From: Planctomycetota bacterium
GTDB lineage: Bacteria > Planctomycetota > Phycisphaerae > Phycisphaerales > SM1A02
Direction of reading: 5' to 3'
Length of the DNA: 7,766 nucleotides
NCBI GenBank assembly: GCA_003671065.1
Contig: QWPU01000144.1
Span: forward strand, 1-7,766
The notes beneath the pieces were generated by a model. The model was not told the DNA's origin. It saw only the letters and a program-made list of their open reading frames with translations, and did not search any database. Both the position numbers and the translations under genes were made by a program. Positions 1-7,376 of this stretch are shown here, piece after piece. Position 1 is the stretch's first letter, and each line of letters opens with the position of its first letter.

Positions 1-1113
1 GAGCGACTTGGTATCGATTGGCTCGTACAGAGGCAGACTGCCCACGCGCGCGACGAGCACTTCATCGCGTACAGCCATCGCGTCAAACATGTCTTGCGCT
101 GGCCGCGAACGCACTTGCAGCAGAAACGAGTACATCGCAATCGTTGCGACGAGGATGACGCACACATTCAGCGTGACGAGACCAAGCCACTTGCCGAGCA
201 TCCACGAAAATCGCGAGACGGGCTTGGTGAGTGTGAGCCACGCGGTGCGATCGCGAATTTCAAACGCCACTGTCGCGCAGCCGAGAAACACCGTGAGAAA
301 GGCGCACACGAGATACATCGTGTCGAGCGAGCGCGAGAGGAACGTCTGCACTTGGTAACGCAGCGGCGTGGTGGGATCGATCCATTGCGGCAGCAGCGGA
401 ATCACCACAATCGCTATCGCGGCAAACGCAACCGCAATGCGCAGACGCATCGCTTCACGCACCACACCAGCAGCAACAGCGCAGCATGGATTCGGGCGAT
501 CAAGCAGCACGAGCGCCGCGCGAATCACCAACGAAAACGCAAAGAGAAACAGCGGCACTGCCGCGAGGCTGAGTCCGAGACTGCTTCGTCCAAGCGATGC
601 TGGAATACCAAACAGCAGCGCGCAGAGCAGCGTGGTGTAGAGCAACGGCAGTGCGAGACCGCTGAAACATGCGAAGTGCACGATGAGCAACGCGAGCGCG
701 CTAGCGATCAGCGCGAGCGAAGGAGCTTCTGCGAAAGGCACAGGCATCCAGCCAGGACGCGCGTAAGCGAGCAGCACCGTCGCAACCTCCGCCACACGCT
801 CAATGCGACCGCTCTCTTCAAACGCGCGAGTCATGCGTGCTGCAATCGCAGCATCACCGATGGTGCGTCCGTCGAATGTCACCGTTCCTTGTTGCGTGAG
901 TTCAAGCGAAACGGCGTCTTTCGCCGTGAGATTCGCTTCTTGCAGGAGTTGCGGCACGGCGCTCGCAAAGTGCTGTAACCACGCGGCCTCGCGATAGATG
1001 ATCGTGCCTGTGACCAGGATGATCAACGACGCGACAGTCGCAAGCGTCACGCGAAGCCATCGCGCGCGGCCGAGATCATCAAGCTTGCGTTGAATCGCTG
1101 CGTACGCGCTCAA
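1..1113 (-). CDS. ABC-2 type transporter permease (3' end beyond window)
   Basis: Membrane subunit of an ABC-2 type exporter, presumably energised by the ATPase encoded directly upstream. The visible 371 codons are uninterrupted and run off the window at position 1, so the C-terminus is missing. There is one hydrophobic segment at about residues 21-40, then a loop of about 90 residues (41-130, probably extracytoplasmic), then a run of hydrophobic segments at about 131-149, 150-172, 181-204, 225-241, 266-283 and 311-333. Residues 285-311 carry EIRDRT ... KPVSR ... GKWLG, a signature I associate with planctomycete ABC-2 permeases and shared with the plus-strand permease at 7422. No ATG lies near the N-terminus. 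I chose TTG at 1113-1111 because it overlaps the ATPase stop (TTGA) and follows AAGGGGAG by 6 bases. The overlap suggests translational coupling. The substrate is unknown. The family call is firm; the exact start is likely but unproven. Confidence 0.85.
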   Translation of the reverse strand, partial: MSAYAAIQRKLDDLGRARWLRVTLATVASLIILVTGTIIYREAAWLQHFASAVPQLLQEANLTAKDAVSLELTQQGTVTFDGRTIGDAAIAARMTRAFEESGRIERVAEVATVLLAYARPGWMPVPFAEAPSLALIASALALLIVHFACFSGLALPLLYTTLLCALLFGIPASLGRSSLGLSLAAVPLFLFAFSLVIRAALVLLDRPNPCCAVAAGVVREAMRLRIAVAFAAIAIVVIPLLPQWIDPTTPLRYQVQTFLSRSLDTMYLVCAFLTVFLGCATVAFEIRDRTAWLTLTKPVSRFSWMLGKWLGLVTLNVCVILVATIAMYSFLLQVRSRPAQDMFDAMAVRDEVLVARVGSLPLYEPIDTKSL

Positions 1114-2369
1114 CCGTTGCTCCCCTTTTTGCCGTGCTCGTCGCCTTCAAGCAAAGAGTCGATGACGCTTTGATTGACATCTGCTGGCGCTTGCGTCGCG
1201 CGGCGATCTGCTGGCATTACTGCATTCGGAGCCGACGGTGATTGCGCGGGCTTCACCAACGCGTCAAGCACCGAATCATCGGCGCCCTTGGCGGGAGCCT
1301 GCGCCTTTGCCGTGACTGCCGTCGCGCGCACGACTTCATCCTTCGCGTGCACCAAATCATCAACCAATGCGCGCGCCGCTTGTGCGCTCGAAGCAGGTGC
1401 GTCGCCGCCGCCTTGCAAGAAGGATGCGATGGTCCCACCGCTTTGCGCGCCACTGTTGGCGAGTTGTTCAGCGCGTGCGCGTTCAACGATGTCGAGGAAC
1501 AAGTTTTCCAATGATTGACGCGGCGCTTCCACGCGTTCAATCGCAACACCTTGCATGCGATGCAGCGTTTCATCAACAGCACGAATCGTCGCTTCCGTCA
1601 GCCTCGGCGCACGAATGAGCGTGTGACTGCTGTCTGCGAGCAACTCTTCGCTCGTGCCTTCCGCGCGGATTTTTCCGCCGTAGAGAATCACCATGCGATC
1701 ACAGACATCTTCGACATCAGCAAGCAAATGCGATGTGAGCAAGATCGTCTTACCACGGCGACCAAGTTCAAGAATGAGATCCTTCACTTGCTTGGTGCCG
1801 AGTGGATCGAGTCCTGATGTTGGCTCATCAAGGATGAGCAATTCAGGATCATTGATCAAGGCTTGCGCGAGACCGAGTCGGCGCGCCATGCCTTTGGAAA
1901 ATTCTCCCGCAGGGCGATGCGCGACTTGCGTGAGTCCCACCATTTCAAGCAATTCAGCAGTGCGTCGAACGCGCGTGCGGCGATCGAGGCCGAAAAGTTT
2001 GCCGTAGTAATCGAGCGTCTCTGTCGGATTGAGAAAGCGATAGAGATAGGTTTCTTCAGGCAAGTAACCGATCTTCTTTTTCACAGCGACATCAGATGGA
2101 TCGCGGCCGAAGACCACCAAGCGTCCCGATGTGCGACGCAGCAATCCGAGGATCAACTTGATCGTGGTTGATTTACCTGAACCGTTGGGCCCGAGCAATC
2201 CGAAGATCTCATGACGATCGATGCGGAAGTTGACGCCATCAACTGCGCGCGCAGTTGAGCGCATCCAAAAATCGCTGAAGGTCTTCGTGAGTGCATGGGC
2301 ATCAACGATGCACTCTTTCGAATCACTCGAGGAGGAACTAGACATGCTTGTTCGACTAGACATTGCCAT
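1110..2369 (-). CDS. ABC transporter ATP-binding protein with long C-terminal extension
   Basis: Cytoplasmic ATPase subunit expected to drive the permease encoded next. The nucleotide-binding domain covers about residues 20-300: Walker A GPNGSGKST (60-68), a YLPEE Q-loop region (102-106) that lacks the usual Gln, signature FSKGM (157-161) in place of LSGGQ, Walker B LLILDE (177-182) followed by the D-loop GLDP, and the switch His of TSH (214). All catalytic elements are present, so it should be active. This is the CcmA/NatA-like type that pairs with ABC-2 permeases. The N-terminus is serine-rich (residues 4-17). Residues 301-419 form an Ala/Pro-rich, probably disordered tail that common family members lack; it holds similar short motifs (TIASFL, RALVDDLV, SVLDALV, SVIDSLL). 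The ATG at 2369 is favoured over in-frame ATGs at 2363 and 2345 because GAGGAA sits 5 bases upstream. The gene lies 79 bases after the SPFH gene, with no terminator between. Confidence 0.93.
   Translation of the reverse strand: MAMSSRTSMSSSSSSDSKECIVDAHALTKTFSDFWMRSTARAVDGVNFRIDRHEIFGLLGPNGSGKSTTIKLILGLLRRTSGRLVVFGRDPSDVAVKKKIGYLPEETYLYRFLNPTETLDYYGKLFGLDRRTRVRRTAELLEMVGLTQVAHRPAGEFSKGMARRLGLAQALINDPELLILDEPTSGLDPLGTKQVKDLILELGRRGKTILLTSHLLADVEDVCDRMVILYGGKIRAEGTSEELLADSSHTLIRAPRLTEATIRAVDETLHRMQGVAIERVEAPRQSLENLFLDIVERARAEQLANSGAQSGGTIASFLQGGGDAPASSAQAARALVDDLVHAKDEVVRATAVTAKAQAPAKGADDSVLDALVKPAQSPSAPNAVMPADRRATQAPADVNQSVIDSLLEGDEHGKKGSNG
1120..1127 (-). promoter_or_regulatory. Ribosome binding site deciding a TTG start
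   Basis: The minus strand reads AAGGGGAG here, a strong Shine-Dalgarno match, 6 bases before the TTG at 1113. It lies inside the last codons of the ATPase gene. It is the main reason for starting the permease at a non-ATG codon, since the next in-frame ATG is about 93 codons in and would remove the first membrane segment. Confidence 0.7.
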
Positions 2370-2374
2370 ATGGA

Positions 2375-2380
2375 TTCCTC
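2375..2380 (-). promoter_or_regulatory. Ribosome binding site of the ABC ATPase gene
   Basis: The minus strand reads GAGGAA, ending 5 bases before the ATG at 2369. It selects that ATG over the two further in-frame ATGs just downstream (2363 and 2345). Confidence 0.65.
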
Positions 2381-2448
2381 GTCAACACCTGCCGTCTGTA
2401 GCGCTTGCCTCGCCACAGAGTTCCTCAATTGGACTCAGAGACACCGAA

Positions 2449-3882
2449 TCAGAACCGACCGTCGCCACCCGATGCATCGCGCTTGAGACGACGACCTGGA
2501 CGACCAATCATGATCTGCTCGCTATTGGGTGAGTAGAACGATCCCGCTTGTCGCGCTGCGCTCATCGCCTTGTTGCGCGCGATTTCTGAATCGCGTCGAG
2601 CCTGCATGATTTCAGATGAACTCGTCATGTGCAGACTGAAGAGACCAATCGCGCTCGGCGCCGCAAACACTTCCGCTTGCGGGTTTTCCAGCACTTCGCG
2701 CACCGCATCAAGCCACAGTTGTTGCACGACCGACGCGCCTGATTCACGGAAGCTCGCGGCAAGACTATCAAGACGCTTCACTTCGCTTTCAAGACGCGAA
2801 CGCAGCGACAACTGCGCACTCTTGGCGCGAAGAATCGTCAGCGAAATCTCGCCGCCGATGTCGCGAGCTTCCATGCGCGCACCAAGACGCGCGAGCACCG
2901 CTTCGGCGTCTTGCGCGCGACCAGAGGCGAGCGACTGCTCATACTCACGAATGAGTGCGAGCAGTTCAAGATAGACCTCGCCACCCGCAATCTGCGTGAG
3001 CGTCGTGACCGCCTCTTGACGCGCGCGTTCGACGCTGCCCTTCGCGCCTTCACGCGCAGTCTGCACTTCACGGAAACGATTCTGCACCGCATATGGCGCA
3101 CTTCGCGCGTTGGCACGCACGACCGAGATTTCAATGCCCGTCTCAAGTTTGTCGAGCGAACGCTGCGCGCGTTCACGAACAGCAGGACCCAACGCATCGC
3201 GAGTCTCAGTAAATTCCGCAAGCGTGAGCGTGCTCGCGGCTTCAACCGCGGCTTGCTTCAGAATTGCAGTGACCAACTGGTCAGCCTTGGCGGGCGAAGT
3301 TGTTTCAAGAAACTTCACCGCATCAACGACGAGATACTCAACTTCAAATAGCGCGTGCGCCAGATCACCATCACGCGTGAGCAGCGATCCGTCCATTCCA
3401 GGCTTGAGACCAGCGCTCGACTCTGCGGTATCGATCTGCTGATCGGCCGTCTTCTGCGTGAGATCACCTTGCGAACGAGGTGCAGGCATGAAGGAGCGAT
3501 CGAGCACGAGCGAGTGCTTCTGATCGAACACGACGAGATCACCGATCGGATACGGCCAGTACGGCTGCAAGCCCGATTGCAATTGTTCTTCACCCTCTTT
3601 GCCCGCGATCGCGCCAAACAGCGTCTTTACGCCGGTAAATCCTTCGCTCACTTGTTGGAAGCCTGAGAACAGGAACATCACAACGAGCGCGAGAATGCCG
3701 ACCTGCAAAATGCGATACGACAGTTTGAGCGCTTCACCGAGCGAATGCGTCGCGGGATCAAGCGCATCGCGGAAATCAACCGCGTTGCTTTCGGCAACAT
3801 CAAAGCGCGCACTCGCGGCGCGACGCGGAGCTTCCGTGTCCGCGCTTTCGACTCCATCAGTTGGTTCTGCGTCTTGCGCCAT
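2449..3882 (-). CDS. Third SPFH/Band 7 protein, HflK-like
   Basis: A 477-residue membrane-anchored SPFH protein that I read as a divergent HflK paralog. An acidic N-terminal tail (about 1-50) precedes one hydrophobic segment (about 58-76). The SPFH region follows, with HflK-style landmarks: WPYPIGDLVVFD (109-120, cf. LPWPID in the upstream HflK) and LLTRDGDL ... FEVEYLV (167-185, cf. the HflK stretch ending QYRV). From about 265 to 400 it is rich in Ala, Glu, Arg and Leu with coiled-coil character, as in the cage-forming helices of HflK/HflC. The C-terminus is basic (GRPGRRLKR, 460-468). The frame stays open upstream to 4047, but the ATG at 3882 is preferred: GGGAG lies 9 bases before it, and it overlaps the hflC stop by one base (TAATG), suggesting translational coupling. 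It is more diverged than its two neighbours. A role as an extra subunit of an HflK/HflC complex is inference; no enzymatic motif is visible. Confidence 0.85.
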   Translation of the reverse strand: MAQDAEPTDGVESADTEAPRRAASARFDVAESNAVDFRDALDPATHSLGEALKLSYRILQVGILALVVMFLFSGFQQVSEGFTGVKTLFGAIAGKEGEEQLQSGLQPYWPYPIGDLVVFDQKHSLVLDRSFMPAPRSQGDLTQKTADQQIDTAESSAGLKPGMDGSLLTRDGDLAHALFEVEYLVVDAVKFLETTSPAKADQLVTAILKQAAVEAASTLTLAEFTETRDALGPAVRERAQRSLDKLETGIEISVVRANARSAPYAVQNRFREVQTAREGAKGSVERARQEAVTTLTQIAGGEVYLELLALIREYEQSLASGRAQDAEAVLARLGARMEARDIGGEISLTILRAKSAQLSLRSRLESEVKRLDSLAASFRESGASVVQQLWLDAVREVLENPQAEVFAAPSAIGLFSLHMTSSSEIMQARRDSEIARNKAMSAARQAGSFYSPNSEQIMIGRPGRRLKRDASGGDGRF

Positions 3883-4826
3883 TACTTCGAACTCCCATTC
3901 GCTGAGCCACTCGTTGCGCCCTTCGGCTGCGGAACACCGCTGGCATCGACCGGTGAACTGAGGTCGAGCAAGTGAAATGGTGCAGTGGTCGTGTCGCCCA
4001 CATAGGTTGTTGAACCGCGCAAGCCTGCGCGCATCGCATCGATCCACGCGAGGAATGTCGCGAGCTCAGCGTGTTCATCGAGTTGCTTGTAGTACTGCGT
4101 CGCTTCTTCTGTGCCCTTGGCTTCAATGCGCGTGGCCCACTGCGACGCGAAATCACGGATCGTGCTCGCTTGGCTATTCGCTTGACTTGTGAGCGCTTGC
4201 GCTTGCGATGAAGCCTTCGCGCCTTCGAGTTTCGCAAGCGTGTTCTGCACTTCACTCATGCGCGAAAGCACGCTGACTGTCGTCTTCTGCGGCAGCACCA
4301 CTTGCGACAGTCCAACCATCACAGGCTGCACGCCAGTCTTCGTCGACGCTGCAACACCTGCAAGAATCGCTTTCTCAGCGTCAGCGAGTTTCGCGTTTGG
4401 TCCAACGAGCTCATCAAAGTTGAAACTCGCGACCGCTTTCACCGCGCCAGCAAGCGTTTGCTCCAGATCCTTCGACGCTTCTTCGAGCGAACCGCCGTAA
4501 CTCATGAAGAACGCTTGCGCCGCGTCATCAGTGTCTTGCACTTGCCAGAAGAGATACGCCTGCACCACGATCTGCAGCCCGTCCTTGGTGGTCGATTGCA
4601 CCAGCGGACTCTCAACGAGTTGCTTGCGGCGATCAACCTTAGTGACGGTGTCCACGAAGAATGGCATCTTCAAGTGAAGACCCGCATCGCGCTGCACGCC
4701 CGCTGGCTTTCCAAAGCGCGTGCGGATTGCGATTTCGTGATAGCTCACTGTGTAGGTCGTGCTGTAGAGCACAAGCACCGCGATAATGGCGAGGCCGAGG
4801 GCAATGACTGAGGATCGCTTGTTCAT
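3882..4826 (-). CDS. hflC: HflC-type SPFH protein
   Basis: A 314-residue HflC homolog, close to the E. coli length. HflC pairs with HflK in a membrane complex that encloses and modulates the FtsH protease; here its partners would be the SPFH proteins on either side. An N-terminal anchor (about residues 7-25) is followed directly by the SPFH domain. HflC landmarks are visible: the HEIAIRTRFGK stretch, GLHLKMPF (49-56), a KVDRRKQ segment and TTKDGLQIVV (79-88), which correspond to RGITLRFGK, GLHFKIPF and the K-D-L-I-V region of E. coli HflC. The second half is helical and Ala/Gln/Glu-rich, and the tail is Gly/Ser-rich. The frame is open back to an ATG at 4934, but that would put 36 non-conserved residues before the anchor, so the ATG at 4826 (MNKRSS) is preferred. 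Its ribosome binding site is weak. The stop codon overlaps the next gene by one base. Confidence 0.9.
   Translation of the reverse strand: MNKRSSVIALGLAIIAVLVLYSTTYTVSYHEIAIRTRFGKPAGVQRDAGLHLKMPFFVDTVTKVDRRKQLVESPLVQSTTKDGLQIVVQAYLFWQVQDTDDAAQAFFMSYGGSLEEASKDLEQTLAGAVKAVASFNFDELVGPNAKLADAEKAILAGVAASTKTGVQPVMVGLSQVVLPQKTTVSVLSRMSEVQNTLAKLEGAKASSQAQALTSQANSQASTIRDFASQWATRIEAKGTEEATQYYKQLDEHAELATFLAWIDAMRAGLRGSTTYVGDTTTAPFHLLDLSSPVDASGVPQPKGATSGSANGSSK
3892..3896 (-). promoter_or_regulatory. Ribosome binding site of the third SPFH gene
   Basis: The minus strand reads GGGAG, ending 9 bases before the ATG at 3882 and located in the last codons of hflC. Together with the TAATG stop/start overlap it supports this start over the longer open frame reaching back to 4047. 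Confidence 0.6.
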
Positions 4827-4940
4827 GTCAGATGTTTCCGTCGAGAGGATCGTGTGGTGAGGCGCGTGAAGTAAGCAGCCTTTAGACGCGATGAGTGAGA
4901 TTTTGTGAGAGGAGAGTTTTCGCGAGAACGACACACGCCA
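4827..4940 (-). other. Intergenic gap between hflK and hflC
   Basis: This 114-base spacer is the largest gap within the minus-strand block. I see no stem followed by a T run, so no intrinsic terminator, and no convincing -35/-10 pair. Only a weak GGA lies ahead of the hflC ATG. An internal promoter cannot be excluded by eye. Confidence 0.4.
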
Positions 4941-7163
4941 CTACTCGGGCGCAGCCTTCTTTTCGAGGTAATCGCCGAGATTGAGACCTGATGTCGACTC
5001 TTGCAAGTCGAGATCGATTTGGACGCGGCTCGGATCGGGCAACAACATGTATTTGACGCGCACGCCAGACAACGCTTGCGCGATGACATCCATCGTGCGG
5101 CGCGTGCGATAGAGCGCGGGATTCGTGTTCCACGCGGCCGCTTGCCCAGTGACTTCAGCGGCAACCGCTTGCGCATCAAGCAACGCGTTCCAACGAAGCG
5201 CGCGCGCGTTTGAAATCACGCTTGCGGTTTGTCCGCGCGATTCAAGCATGAGTTGCTCGAGACGCGCGCGAAGTGTGTCGGCCTTCAACTGCAGCGCGGA
5301 TTGCGCATCGCCTGTTGCGGCGCGCGCGTCGGATTCGATCTGCATGAGTTCATTGATGCCCGCATAGACCTCGTCAGCCTTCGCGACATCACCCATGAGC
5401 AAACTCATCGTCGAGTTGACGGTGCTCTGCGCATCTTCAAGTTGACGACGACCATTTTGACGCGCGATCGAAAGCTCTTCGAACTTGCCGCCGTCTTTAC
5501 CAGGTGGACGCAATCGAGGAATGCTGAGACCAACGACTTCAACGCCGCAGTCCGCGCGGTCAAACGCGGCTTGAATCGCCTTCGCGAGCGAACCGACGAG
5601 TGGCGCATCTGTTGGCGGCGAAAGAACTTCTTCAAGCGAACGGCTGCTCAGCGCGCTTGTCACTTCACGCAACGCAATGGCACGCAATGCGCGCTCACGC
5701 ATATCAAGCGGCGAGCGACGCGCTCTGCTGTCGTTGGAGAACTCCACATACTTCTGAAACTCGCGATCGCGCACGCGATACTGCAAGATGATGTCCGCTT
5801 CGACCACTGCAAACTGATCTGTAGCTTGTGCGCTGAGACCCTCATCACGCGGCGCGAGCGAGAAACCTGCGAGGCGATCGGCACCCAACACTTCTTGAGC
5901 GCGACCACCTGCCGCGACGAGAAAGATGTTCGCTGATTGCATGATCTCAACGCTCTCTTCGCCCCACACGATGACATCGGTGTTGGAGAACGGCTTCACG
6001 AGACCGAGCGGAAGTTCGCGCACGAGATTGACCGCGCTGACCTCGGCGGTATCAATCGGCCACGGAAGTTTGAACATCGGCGCGCCTTGAAAGACGCTTC
6101 CATCGATCGCGCCCAAGCGCAGTCGCAATCCCTGCTCTTGTGGCTGCACGACGACAAGCGTAGTGAGCGCGAGCAGCATGAAGATGCACACGGCGCTCAG
6201 ACGAATGACATTGCGCAGGAGCAGTTGATAGCCCCACGAACTCGTGATGTCGAAGCCGAATTGATAATTCACCGCCTCGTTAATCGATCGCACAATCGAG
6301 TCGGGCGCGGCGAGCAAACTGAGAAGGCGCGAATCACATGCTGGACGCGGCGTTTCGCCTGCGCGTCGAGGACGATAGAGATTGAGCAGGAAAGTCAGCA
6401 GCGTTTCAGCAGCCACCGCAATCATGAAGATCGCAATACCAATCGCAATGCCTCGCATCGCCGCGTCTGATTTCGTTGCTTCTTTGCCTGACTCCTTGAG
6501 CATCTCAATCACGGTGCCGATGCCGAGCGCGACCGTGACCAGCGAGTTGCCGACCATGACCGCTGCACCACCGCGCAAGTTTGCCCATGCTGTTTGCACG
6601 GCCATTCCTGCGAGGAAACGAGAGAAGATGAAACTGAGCAGCGCGATGCCGAAGACGACCGCAAGTTGCCAACCGAGCAATGTGCCAACGCCGAAATTGC
6701 CAGCATCGGAATTCGCATCGCCTTCGATATCGAACCACCAGATCACTGCCCACGCGAGACCGATGAGCATTAACGCTTGCACCACGCTCAGCAGCGGCAT
6801 CAACACCGAGTGCATGATGCCGAGGCGCTTGCGAGCAACGCGCGCTTCATCGGCGGTGAACAATCGACCTTGGTCATCGAGACGACTCGTCTGACCAATC
6901 TGATTCCCTTGACCTGCCACGCCACTCTGTGCACTGTCGAACTCCAAGCTCTCAAGCCGTTCGAGTCGGTGCTGATAGAAAACGGCGACGAGGCCGATCC
7001 ACACCACAACACCAGAGAAAGCCCAAGCGCTCGCGATGACGAGACTCGAACTCTCGGTGGCCTTGCCAAACACGAGAAGAAGAAGAGCGATCGCGAGCTG
7101 AGCGAAGAGTCCGCTGGCGGCGACTCCCGTAGCCCGCTGATATGCGTGGTGGTCGATGCGCAT
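4941..7163 (-). CDS. hflK: HflK-type SPFH protein with N-terminal polytopic membrane domain
   Basis: A 740-residue HflK-type protein, first gene of the block. E. coli HflK is a single-pass protein of about 420 residues. Here about 315 extra N-terminal residues hold roughly six hydrophobic segments (about 17-33, 41-63, 117-143, 161-183, 200-219, 237-262) and a linker (264-312) containing RPRRAGE and QFGFD. A further anchor (about 319-339) then leads into the SPFH domain. HflK landmarks are KLPWPIDT (365-372), VVEADIILQYRVRD (453-466), ALRAIALREV (492-501) and the GVEVVGLSIPRLRPP segment (540-554). A helical, Ala/Gln/Glu-rich region (about 555-680) fits the HflK/C cage wall. The ATG at 7163 is the only ATG after an in-frame TGA about ten codons upstream; it has no clear Shine-Dalgarno sequence. 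The N-terminal domain resembles, from memory, other planctomycete SPFH proteins. Its function is unknown to me. The HflK assignment of the C-terminal half is firm. Confidence 0.9.
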   Translation of the reverse strand: MRIDHHAYQRATGVAASGLFAQLAIALLLLVFGKATESSSLVIASAWAFSGVVVWIGLVAVFYQHRLERLESLEFDSAQSGVAGQGNQIGQTSRLDDQGRLFTADEARVARKRLGIMHSVLMPLLSVVQALMLIGLAWAVIWWFDIEGDANSDAGNFGVGTLLGWQLAVVFGIALLSFIFSRFLAGMAVQTAWANLRGGAAVMVGNSLVTVALGIGTVIEMLKESGKEATKSDAAMRGIAIGIAIFMIAVAAETLLTFLLNLYRPRRAGETPRPACDSRLLSLLAAPDSIVRSINEAVNYQFGFDITSSWGYQLLLRNVIRLSAVCIFMLLALTTLVVVQPQEQGLRLRLGAIDGSVFQGAPMFKLPWPIDTAEVSAVNLVRELPLGLVKPFSNTDVIVWGEESVEIMQSANIFLVAAGGRAQEVLGADRLAGFSLAPRDEGLSAQATDQFAVVEADIILQYRVRDREFQKYVEFSNDSRARRSPLDMRERALRAIALREVTSALSSRSLEEVLSPPTDAPLVGSLAKAIQAAFDRADCGVEVVGLSIPRLRPPGKDGGKFEELSIARQNGRRQLEDAQSTVNSTMSLLMGDVAKADEVYAGINELMQIESDARAATGDAQSALQLKADTLRARLEQLMLESRGQTASVISNARALRWNALLDAQAVAAEVTGQAAAWNTNPALYRTRRTMDVIAQALSGVRVKYMLLPDPSRVQIDLDLQESTSGLNLGDYLEKKAAPE

Positions 7164-7252
7164 CGTGGTAGTCGAAATGAACCCTGTCGTCGATCAATTG
7201 GTGGAGCCGCCTGTCGGCCCACTCATTGTCGCTGCCTCGAATCGAGTCAACT

Positions 7253-7267
7253 CGTGATGTGATCACG
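7253..7267. repeat. Inverted repeat, candidate operator
   Basis: CGTGAT and ATCACG form perfect 6-bp arms around GTG, about 90 bases upstream of the hflK start. The spacing and symmetry would suit a dimeric regulator, but arms this short can arise by chance. There is no T run, so it is not a terminator. Confidence 0.35.
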
Positions 7268-7376
7268 CGATGACTTCGTTACTCAGCGTAAGAAATGATC
7301 CGCCCTCGACGACCCCAGTAGGTCGCCCTCAAGCGGAGTCATACTGTAAGGTACGAATCACTTCTGTGTTTCCCGC

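Noticed and set aside
94..978. Long plus-strand open frame (294 residues)
   Set aside because: The translation is Arg/His/Gln/Glu-rich with no membrane segments or motifs, and it lies antisense to the permease frame, which has clear membrane segments and the ABC-2 signature. It is a by-product of the GC-rich codon pattern.
2370..2448. Possible terminator between the third SPFH gene and the ABC ATPase
   Set aside because: No GC-rich stem followed by a T run could be found on the minus strand, so read-through is the simpler view.
3883..4047. 55-residue N-terminal extension of the third SPFH protein
   Set aside because: It overlaps the end of hflC in another frame, while the ATG at 3882 has a ribosome binding site and a TAATG coupling.
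4827..4934. 36-residue N-terminal extension of HflC from an upstream ATG at 4934
   Set aside because: The extension is non-hydrophobic and unlike HflC N-termini, and the family anchor begins just after the ATG at 4826.
5229..5936. Plus-strand open frame (235 residues)
   Set aside because: It is antisense to the SPFH domain of hflK, compositionally odd and without a recognisable domain.
7225..7250. Candidate promoter for hflK, minus-strand TTGACT (7250-7245) and GACAAT (7230-7225)
   Set aside because: The spacer is only 14 bases, too short for a standard sigma-70-type promoter, and the -10 match is poor.
7310..7325. Inverted repeat CGACC-ccagta-GGTCG
   Set aside because: Five-base arms are too short to separate from chance in GC-rich DNA, and no T run follows.
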